The notes under the pieces were generated by a model. That model was not told the DNA's origin. It saw only the letters and a list, made by a program, of their open reading frames with translations, and searched no databases. A program made the position numbers and the translations under genes. Positions 56,533-64,000 of a stretch of DNA of 64,000 nucleotides are shown here, one piece after another. Where the stretch lies: assembly GCA_037179335.1 (NCBI GenBank), contig JAKZHN010000009.1, positions 992,001 through 1,056,000 of the forward strand. The letters run 5' to 3'. How positions within the stretch are numbered: position 1 is the stretch's first letter; the number at the start of each line of letters is the position of its first letter. Origin of the DNA: Cyclaneusma minus. Its lineage: Eukaryota > Ascomycota > Leotiomycetes > Marthamycetales > Marthamycetaceae.

Positions 56533-56720
56533 CAGTTCAGTTTGGAGGGTCAAACTCAACTGAATACTACTGCCAGTTTAGGGGGTCAACTGGCCAAATC
56601 TCAATTCAAACTGCAGTTTTGACAGTTTCACCCAGTTCAGTCCAAGGGTCACACTGAACTGCTTTTCCCATACTGAACCAGTTCAAACTGCAGTTTCAAT
56701 TGCCAGATTCGGTTTGGGGC
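56533..56720. repeat. Cluster of inverted and direct repeats built on CAGTTCAGTTT / AAACTGCAGTTT
   Basis: CAGTTCAGTTTG (56533-56544) faces CAAACTCAACTG (56551-56562), 11 of 12 arm positions paired around a 6-nt loop. The 15-mer TTCAAACTGCAGTTT, which contains the 12-bp palindrome AAACTGCAGTTT, occurs exactly twice (56605-56619, 56682-56696). Further partial copies (CAGTTCAG, ACTGAACTG, ACTGAACCAGTTCAAACTG) lie between. No terminal repeats, target-site duplication or open frame is visible. Confidence 0.75.
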
Positions 56721-57580
56721 TTGAACTATTGAGAGCCCTGAGCGAGTGAGGGTCCCGGTTACTCTCGCATCTCGAATCCATCGTCACCTGGAAGCCTTTG
56801 AGATCGGGCATGTGCTGCGGGGCGCTTGGGCAGTACCTTCATGTAGAACTCGCAGACGGGCGACAGCGAGAGCTCGATGCAAGCCGCGACATTCGTTTCT
56901 CCCTCCCTTCCTCCTTTTCTTCCTCCTTCCCTCCATCCCTCCCACACATTGTCACGACCAAGGCCCGAGCTTCATATCAGCGCGACTATAACCCAGGCTT
57001 CTCCCTCACAACACAGGTGCAGAAGTTCGAAAGTCTCAAAGCTGGCAGAACGAGAGTTACCGAGATCGTAGGACTTGAGAGACAGGTGACCACCAGCGAT
57101 AAAAAGTCACGCAAGCAAACAACTGGTAGACGCTTCCTCTGTATCTAGCAGATCTGGGAATTACCACACATTGCCGCACAAGCAATAATGTATCATGATC
57201 CCGAGTCGGTCCAGAAGAATCCCATCTCTCTCCACAAGCGAATACGCCCACATCATCTTCCTCCAAACTTCGTTCCCAGGAATCGGAAGACAGCAAAAGA
57301 GCTCGCTACCGTGGTTTCGGCTTTCACCCGATAAATAAAAAAATGCGCCAGACAGGCGTTATTCAAGAATTCCACCGAATCCGTGGATGGCTTGCATGAT
57401 CAAACCCAAATGGCATGAAAAAACAAAGTCCAGTCATGAAGAAACAACTAATTTCTCGACATGGCCCCGATGTTCGTTACATTCACTTGCCCATCGGTCC
57501 GCCTCCTACTCAAACTATGAGAACTGAGATGAAGCTCGGCATCGAAGACAGCGCAAACTGCTCATACAGATTGGTTTCCG

Positions 57581-57615
57581 CAATCTTGAACAATCTTGAA
57601 TCATGGAATCTTGAA
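57581..57615. repeat. Short tandem repeat of CAATCTTGAA
   Basis: CAATCTTGAA occurs twice in tandem (57581-57600), and AATCTTGAA recurs six bases on (57607-57615). Confidence 0.8.
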
Positions 57616-58493
57616 TCATTCAGTGAGGCCGGGCACCGAAACCCCTCTGAGGGCTTGCGATAAATTTGACTACTGGAGAGCCGTTAATGAGTTTAGTTGA
57701 AACTTATGTAAAGGTGTGTGTCTCTTACCTAGGTAGACTCTGAACTCTTTGCTCCAGCTTGTCACATTGTCGAACGGAAAGGGGCCAAGAAGGTCAAGGG
57801 CTTCAGAAGCAAGAAATTTAGGATCGAGAAGTCGCGTTGTCCAAAGTGGCAAGAAGGAGGAGAATGAAGGGGCGAATCAATATTCAATATGCTAGCTAAC
57901 TTAGCTATTAGATTCTCTCCGTACTCACTTCTGTTACCACTGCTTCTGTGACCTCGTTTCTAGACATTGCATAATGGCACAATGATAAATGGCTCTGGCC
58001 TCTAGTATTTGAAATATGATGAACAAATTTCCTTATTCTCTATGAAATAAGCCTTATTATTTACCACTCTTTACTAATTTACCACCCCCACAGAAAGAAG
58101 CCAGACATGGTATTAAGACAAACCGGCAAAATGCCAGCTCAAAACACTCTTGACCCCAAGCCGCTGTGGCCAGCTCATATCGTTACATTCATTAAAACCC
58201 CCAGCTTTGCCTTCCCCAAACCACCGAACGACACCAGTCACCATGTCCACACACCAGTGCTGAAAATCCGAAAGGAAAAAAACCATCCAACCAGCTCCAA
58301 TATCCCAAAATAGCTTCTTCTCCTATGCAAGAACCACAAATGCAAAAGCTCCACGCAACCTTGCGGTTCTACGACGATAGAAGCCAAACATCTGCAGACT
58401 AAACCCCCCCCCATCAACGACGTAAAAATCACAAGCATTCGAAAATCACCAAGCCCTCATCCGCTTCCCCAACCATCCCTATTCACCACCACA

Positions 58494-61400
58494 TCACGAA
58501 ATTCCCAACCACTTCATCGCTTTCCGACTAGCAGGCTTACTCGACTTGATCGTCCGATCTGGCATCAACCTCCTCTCCGTCTCATCCTGACTCTCCTCTT
58601 CCTCGAGCAGAAAGTTCTCCCACTCCTGCTCCAGCTTGCGCTCTTTCTGCATCGCCGACTGCGATGCCATCTTCCTTATAAGCCCATTGCCCGCAGTAGG
58701 CAACCCGGGCGCATAGCCGCTTATACCATAGGCCTTCTCCGTCGCAGTTGTCATCCCCGTAGCAGCAGTATTGACGCTGTTGATGCTGGGCGCATAGCCG
58801 GGTGGTGTGCCGGGTGTGTAGACTTCGAGGCCGGGTTGCGAGTAGACGGGAGAAGAGGTGTTGGTGCGCAAAGCAGGTGCGGCGAACTGAGGTGCGGCGT
58901 GCGTGTATTCTCTTTCGTGCGAGGGGGAGGAGTGGCTGTTTGTGGAGTCTCTGCCTTGGGATTTTGTCGAACGGCCTGACTTGTGAGTACGCATGGTCTG
59001 GTTGCTGGTTTTGTGGTGAATTTGATGATACATAGGCTTCTGGTTGTCGAGGGGGAAGTTGGGGGTGCGGAGTGAGATGGTGCCGTTGCCGCTGCTATTG
59101 CGGTGCGAGCGGGAGGAGCCAGACGATGTGGAGGGTTTGAGACTGTTGAGGTTGTCGGCGAGGCGGATGGGAGTTACTTCGGGGGTGGAGGCCATGGAGG
59201 GGACGCGGGGGAGGGGAGACGTGGGTGGGGAGGTGGCGTAGAAAAAGGATTTGGAAGCGAGGGGGTCTCGAATCGCGGAGATGAAGCTTGATATTTCTTG
59301 AGGGGTGGCGGTGGAGGGGAGGAGGAAATCGGCTTTTGCAAAAGACGGTATGATTTGCTGCTGTGCATGAGAATACTCTGTACTTAATGGCAAGGTTATT
59401 GGTGTTGCTGCAGCAGGATGATACGAGAAGGGGTTGATAGTGGTGGGGTCGTAAGTCCTAGAGGCTCTAGGGTCTGATTCTATGGAATTGGGACGGCGGT
59501 AGCGTGATGATACCGAGCTGCGATTTGATCGACTTCGGCCATAATTACCTGATCTGATGGACCTGGCGGGCTCACTTGCGGAGTTGATGATTCCGGCTAC
59601 TTTGAGGACTTCGGAGCCGAGGATGGTACGCATTGCCAATACGGTGGGCAGATGTGAAGGCGGGTACTGGAGCACCAAAAGATGAATAGAGCTGTTGAGT
59701 CGCCAGTATGAATCTAGCTGGTCAATTAACACCGCTGCAAGGTTCTCGGGGTGCGAGAATGGACTGAGAACTGCTTGCGTCTCGGGCGGAAGCGTTGAGA
59801 AGGTCTGCATGGCGGCCGACATGAGATACCGCAAGTCGACTTTGCCGCTCTTGCTGATGCCAGAACTTTTGCTACCAATTTGATTAATGCGGCCGGTGAT
59901 GATAGAAGTGAAGTCCTTGTCCACTCCGGCCTCACTGCCAATGGCTATGATCTGGCGGACGATGCTAAGGTCTTCGTCTTCTGGGTTGCTAAGGAAAAGT
60001 GGCTTCCAAAGCCAGTCTGCATCGACATCCCAAGGTGCAGGCTTCAAGTTCATCATCGGTGGCGGAAAATGCAAGTCCAGTAGCTCGCGGAGACGGTTTT
60101 GTACTTCGATCGCCATCTTCCCTTCACTGACATTGAACTTTTGCAGCTTCTCGGAGATGATTGGACTTGGAGGCTCGAATCCGCCTTGCGACGATGCTGC
60201 TGGGGTCAAAGGATCCCCATTTTGGTATGGTATGTAGGAGTTTCGAGCCATAGTGGATTGTCTCGGTGTCCAAAACTGTGGTAGCAGTGGCCTGGGAGAA
60301 AAGGAGCAGGTGCTGTTTCTGTTTGAGTTGGTGAGGGAATCGAGGAGCTCGTCGTTGTTTTCTCCAGTGAACTGAATGGTCAAATCTTCCACCCCTGGAA
60401 AGACAGGCTCAAACTTGACAGCAGACTGCTTCCTAGCGATTGTATCGGTTTGACGCTTCGTGACTTCCACCACCTGTTGCCTGCCCTTGCCAACTGTCGT
60501 CAAACTGGACTGAGTGAAAACCGAGCGTCCGTTCTTAATGACGGTCTCCGAGGCCTTTAGAAATATTTTGTTCGAAGTCATGGGGTATAAAGACGGGAAC
60601 GAATTTTGACGGAACAAGATGCTCCCCGTAGATAGCCTTCTTTCTCTCTCATGTGTCTCCCATGGTTCGGCATACGCTGCTACCCGTCTAGCCTTGGATT
60701 CTTCGACGGCAAGTCGATCGAGCGACCTCGACTTTTTCAGAACGTGAACAGTGCTGCCAGACTTGACATCGACAACGCGTGCTGCCCCAACCTCAACGAA
60801 GGACGGGCGATGACTGAGACCGTGTTCGATATCGAAACCTTCCATTTTGCCTTCACCATCCAGTCGTGGGGAGTATGTTGTAGATCCGAAAGTCAGTCGC
60901 TTGTCGTTCCTACTTCCAGCTCGCTTTCGTGTCGTCCGCGGCGGAGTGGGATCGGGTATCGTGAGGATGGTGGTCTTGATGTCATCTTCGGGGTTTCTGT
61001 AAGCAGTGACAGAATAACTGTCATAAATCTTCTGCAGTGCTGCTGTCTCGCGGTCTAGTTCTTCCGCTTTCCGCATGGCAATAGTGGTGGCATCTTGAAC
61101 CATTTCCGCCAATTCGTCATCTTTCTCCTCGTTATACTGGACCTGCAGTTTCCGCAGGTTGACTCTCTGCTCCTTCTGCGGTGCTTTCAGTCCTGCCACT
61201 CCGTTCCTGATTATTCCCTCGAATACTGTCCTCGCTTCCTCGATATCGCCATTGGTGAGCTTCTCCTCGATCTCAGTGATACACAGCTTCTTCGCAGCCG
61301 CGGATCCTCCATTCCAAAACACAAGTCTCGGATGGGCGCCAGAAGCCGAAAGGACGAATTTCTGTGCTGCATTGAAGCGAGCTGTAAATATCTCGTGTAC

Positions 61401-61592
61401 CTGGCACACGAATTCTCGCGCGCTGAAGTCGACTCCGGAGGTCTCAGGGACAGCATCTTCCAAAGGTGGGACGGTCAGTATGTCTTTCGAGCGAGGAAGC
61501 AATCGCAGCTGGGTAGAGATGTCGAATCGATCTCCTTCGAAAGCTACGATGCTGCCGAGGTATGGCTCGTTGGTATTGCTGGAGGGCGCCAT
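58494..61592 (-). CDS. Large conserved-looking fungal protein of unknown function
   Basis: Single exon of 1032 codons. The first ~200 residues look globular and partly coiled-coil (FVCQVHEIFTARFNAAQKF, ITEIEEKLTNGDIEEARTVF, then a charged helix around MVQDATTIAMRKAEELDRET). A second folded block at about 500-680 contains LHFPPPMMNLKPAPWDVDAD, WLWKPLFLSN, and a helical LPPETQAVLSPFSHPENLAA. The rest, especially 680-960, is Ser/Thr/Pro-rich and probably disordered; the C-terminus has a Glu-rich helix (EQEWENFLLEEEESQDE). No catalytic motif or membrane segment is visible. Automated annotations sometimes call such proteins mucin-like because of composition, which says nothing about function. The length and absence of stops make it a real gene. 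Confidence 0.88.
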   Translation of the reverse strand: MAPSSNTNEPYLGSIVAFEGDRFDISTQLRLLPRSKDILTVPPLEDAVPETSGVDFSAREFVCQVHEIFTARFNAAQKFVLSASGAHPRLVFWNGGSAAAKKLCITEIEEKLTNGDIEEARTVFEGIIRNGVAGLKAPQKEQRVNLRKLQVQYNEEKDDELAEMVQDATTIAMRKAEELDRETAALQKIYDSYSVTAYRNPEDDIKTTILTIPDPTPPRTTRKRAGSRNDKRLTFGSTTYSPRLDGEGKMEGFDIEHGLSHRPSFVEVGAARVVDVKSGSTVHVLKKSRSLDRLAVEESKARRVAAYAEPWETHERERRLSTGSILFRQNSFPSLYPMTSNKIFLKASETVIKNGRSVFTQSSLTTVGKGRQQVVEVTKRQTDTIARKQSAVKFEPVFPGVEDLTIQFTGENNDELLDSLTNSNRNSTCSFSPRPLLPQFWTPRQSTMARNSYIPYQNGDPLTPAASSQGGFEPPSPIISEKLQKFNVSEGKMAIEVQNRLRELLDLHFPPPMMNLKPAPWDVDADWLWKPLFLSNPEDEDLSIVRQIIAIGSEAGVDKDFTSIITGRINQIGSKSSGISKSGKVDLRYLMSAAMQTFSTLPPETQAVLSPFSHPENLAAVLIDQLDSYWRLNSSIHLLVLQYPPSHLPTVLAMRTILGSEVLKVAGIINSASEPARSIRSGNYGRSRSNRSSVSSRYRRPNSIESDPRASRTYDPTTINPFSYHPAAATPITLPLSTEYSHAQQQIIPSFAKADFLLPSTATPQEISSFISAIRDPLASKSFFYATSPPTSPLPRVPSMASTPEVTPIRLADNLNSLKPSTSSGSSRSHRNSSGNGTISLRTPNFPLDNQKPMYHQIHHKTSNQTMRTHKSGRSTKSQGRDSTNSHSSPSHEREYTHAAPQFAAPALRTNTSSPVYSQPGLEVYTPGTPPGYAPSINSVNTAATGMTTATEKAYGISGYAPGLPTAGNGLIRKMASQSAMQKERKLEQEWENFLLEEEESQDETERRLMPDRTIKSSKPASRKAMKWLGIS

Positions 61593-63597
61593 TGTTGGGC
61601 GAGCAGTGTGGTGAGAATGCAGGAGGAGGCGTTTACTACCGGAGCCAGCTCAAGCTGAGGGTGAGTAGCAACATGAAAATGGAGAATTGAGCAGGTCGGA
61701 GCAAGTCACAAGGGTTCGCGGAAGATGAAGAAAGTGAAGTGTTCGAAGAGGACAGGAAGACAGACAGCAGGGGCCCGTTGGATGCCGGCGCACGTAGTCG
61801 GTCCAAGACACAGCAGCCATTCGAACGCAGCTGGCTCGTCTCACAGTACTTGATGGCCTTCTAGAGTGGTATCACAGGCGTGGTAATTTGCTCGACCTAC
61901 CTAGCCCAATCTAGTGCGCTTGACATATAGAAGAGAAAGCGGGCAAGCGGGAAAGCAGGCTGGGAGAAAAGGAGATGAAGTCCTCACGGTGATTGGCTGG
62001 CGGGGCCAGGCGTACCCCGTCGCCCCCAGGCCGGGCGCGTGCGCAGTGTAACGGGAGCTCGAGAGAAGCCTAGATTGATCGAGCCCACTGATCTCGGGCA
62101 AAATTCTACAGCCGCGATGGCGGCGGCCATGTCCTCCTTGCTCTGTCACAAGTCTTGAACAGGATAAGCCTGACTTGTCGTCAGACCTCGAACATCCCAA
62201 TTTCCTAGCCAAGTATTGCGGACAAGGCTTGCGATGTGTTGTGTTTGCAAGGTCGGCCGAAGCGGGCTCGGTATTCTTGGAGCCGGCGCACGTCTCGGGT
62301 GGAGAAAGCTCATTGCGCATCCTCTCCCCGGATCGACGGCCACGCCATGATCGCCGCGCGATTGTCATGGAGTGCGTTGTCAGGGATGGCATCTATTTCG
62401 TGTATGCAGCATTGGCACTCGTCGATAGCAGAGGTCGATTATAGCGTAGCATGGCTCCATCAGCCAAGGCGATGTCATCCATGTGGGTAGCGCATCAGAG
62501 CTGAACTCCAAACTTGGGACGAGATGAGCTGTGGCCGACCAGGAGTCCACAGAGGACTCAGGAGCAAACGCATCATCCTCACTCTGAACCTTCAGGTACC
62601 CGCTATCGCCAGTGTGGCTAGTGCAACCAGAGTGAGGGGCGCGAACCAGACCCATGCGAGAGCACAGAATATGCGAATGCGCTGCAACTCCAGCTGCAGC
62701 CAGACCATGAAGACCCCGGTCGCTGGAGCAGCCACGCCCTGCAGATTGTGCGCTTGACACAAATTTGACACCGCATCCCACGGAGAGACTCCAGGCTCCA
62801 AGCCCATGGCTTAGCCGTCGCCGTCCGTTGTCGTTGCAACTCCCAGCCCGACGCCCGTTTGCAAAGAAACTTCAGCCTCTAGCCGTTTGGATGAACCTTG
62901 ACAAACTCGCCGAATAATTGAGTTGCTACTCGGGAGAGGCCCTCGATAGACCTCGCTGATGGGCCCGGGCGGCGGAGGGCGTGTTCATCGAAGGCGGAGA
63001 CGCGTCTTGGACCGTTGGACCTATTTCCTGTGCAGCACGGAAAAAAATATTGAACTCTGTGACCTACCGTGTCTACTGCACGCGACCAGCGAATAGACTT
63101 TGTACTTGCTGTCGAGCGCACCGTCAAGATTCTAGTCTCGGTTGGGCATCTGTGTGCAAATGGCTGGGAGGCTGTCAAAATCGATCGACGAGCAGAGCAG
63201 TTCCTGTCATCCTGAAGACCCTGCCAACTATTCGAACACATTCGCGTTGCGCTGCATCCTGTCAGCAACCGATAGGCCGGGTTTCGAGCTCACCCCTCAG
63301 CTATATTGCCCCGTGAACCACGTGTTGCTGTCGTGAAAAAAGCACCCAGCAAAATTTGCATGGCAAACGAAATGATCCTCGCAGTTGATAAATGATAGAA
63401 GGCGACATATGCGCCGCCGCACCGGTTCCGAGTTCTGTCTTCCATTTCGGCAGTGTATATCAGAGCACCCATGTATTCCACATGGTCACCACATGACCAG
63501 GAGAATCGGATCCGTGCATTCTGTAGCCCTGCGAAGGTCCGTCCTTCGGTGTTTCAGGTGATGGCAAGGCTTGCCATTCTCCTCTGTCCCGCCGACT
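61593..63597. other. 2-kb intergenic region
   Basis: Upstream of the 1032-residue protein gene and downstream of the WD40 gene. Frames up to 163 codons exist on both strands without recognisable motifs. Nothing else supported. Confidence 0.45.
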
Positions 63598-64000
63598 TTA
63601 CTCCTCATCCATGAGCTCAGCGAGCTCAGCTTCCTCCTCAGCAGTCAGCAAGCTCTTCTTCTCAGGTACGACCTCTTTCACAACCCCCTTCTTCATCTCC
63701 TCCGCCTCCTCCTTCGCCTTCATCAGGTCAGTCCTTCCAAGCGGCCATGTTCGGACCGTGCCATCAATTCCAACACTCACGCATTTCTTACCCCCGTCCA
63801 CAAGGACCAGACCTGTGATTTCCTCATAATGTCCATCAAAGATGTGAAACAACTTGCCAGTGTTTCTATCCCAAACCTTGACATCTTCGTCCCGGCCTGC
63901 AGTAATGACCCATGCGTCTGTCACTGCAACAGCACGCACATAATCTCCATGCACCAGTGTCTCTTCCGCCTCCCAGTTCCTCGCGCGAGAAAGACACTTC
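63598..64000 (-). CDS. WD40-repeat protein, C-terminal part (partial)
   Basis: Open from the window edge to the TAA at 63598-63600; about 133 residues. The visible part begins CLSRARNWEAEETLVHGDYVRAVAVTDAWV and contains two WD40 blades (VITAGRDEDVKVWDRNTGKL; FDGHYEEITGLVL...CVSVGIDGTVRTW) with the GH and WD-type landmarks. The acidic/helical tail (LTAEEEAELAELMDEE) follows. The N-terminal blades lie beyond the window. The in-frame GTG at 63952-63954 is not a start. The specific protein is not identified. Confidence 0.8.
   Translation of the reverse strand, partial: KCLSRARNWEAEETLVHGDYVRAVAVTDAWVITAGRDEDVKVWDRNTGKLFHIFDGHYEEITGLVLVDGGKKCVSVGIDGTVRTWPLGRTDLMKAKEEAEEMKKGVVKEVVPEKKSLLTAEEEAELAELMDEE

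Larger units (their letters stand above)
56436..58493. other. 2.1-kb intergenic region with inverted-repeat patch
   Basis: Behind the secreted protein gene lies a ~190-bp patch of self-complementary CAGTTT/AAACTG words (56533-56720), then a short tandem of CAATCTTGAA (57581-57600 plus a third partial copy to 57615). No coding region supported. Confidence 0.45.

Noticed and set aside
61901..62392. 163-codon minus-strand frame upstream of the 1032-residue gene
   Set aside because: No domain, low-information composition and equally open opposite frames.
1..64000. tRNA, rRNA, CRISPR, transposase or retrotransposon genes
   Set aside because: Read for tRNA B-box words, transposase and reverse-transcriptase motifs and regular spacer arrays; found none convincing. 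CRISPR arrays are not expected in a fungal nucleus.

Overview
The window is nuclear DNA from a filamentous ascomycete (Pezizomycotina, most likely a Dothideomycete or a relative; the class is inference). The evidence is genes interrupted by 48-126 nt GT-AG introns with CTAAC/CTGAC-like branch sites, fungal-type versions of Pcf11, Ypt1, Rad57, Alf1 and Trm9, fungus-only families (a GH128/Asl1-like wall protein, an FSH1/LovG-type hydrolase, an NRPS-like carboxylic acid reductase), and long intergenic stretches. I rebuilt 22 genes, two of them cut by the window edges, by hand-splicing exons across frames; nearly all joins keep phase and restore conserved family motifs.

Layout. 1-285: 3' end of a Gfo/Idh/MocA oxidoreductase. 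1469-3829 (-): Pcf11. 5641-7489 (-): ubiquitin-specific protease. 8761-9822 (+): Trm9-type tRNA methyltransferase. 10767-11984 (-): two-repeat Myb protein. A gene-poor stretch follows to 16473-17668 (+): Alf1/TBCB, with a 19-20 bp minisatellite just behind it. 20587-22363 (+): membrane RING-H2 E3 ligase. 22962-24789 (-): membrane-anchored M24 aminopeptidase.

25481-35722 is the most interesting block and looks like a small metabolic gene cluster: a hydantoin/Asp-Glu racemase and an N-carbamoyl-D-amino-acid hydrolase (both -), a divergent three-domain adenylation-thiolation-reductase enzyme (+), a short-chain dehydrogenase (-) and an FSH1/LovG-like hydrolase (+). The shared promoter between the carbamoylase and the reductase holds seven GATA-factor type sites, which suggests nitrogen control.

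After a second gene-poor stretch come 39893-41302 (+) a secreted GH128-like wall glycosidase, 41861-43318 (-) Rad57, 44477-46052 (+) a secreted/type I membrane Cys-rich protein, 47887-50593 (+) carnitine acetyltransferase, 51575-52541 (-) a mitochondrial-type protein of unknown function, 53174-54164 (+) Ypt1 with an 11-nt first coding exon, 56106-56435 (+) a small 12-Cys secreted protein (effector-like), 58494-61592 (-) a 1032-residue conserved-looking protein of unknown function, and 63598-64000 (-) the C-terminus of a WD40 protein. Housekeeping genes dominate; the accessory signals are the 25-36 kb cluster, the effector-like gene with an inverted-repeat patch next to it, the minisatellite, and a string of perfect hairpins near 0.7 kb.
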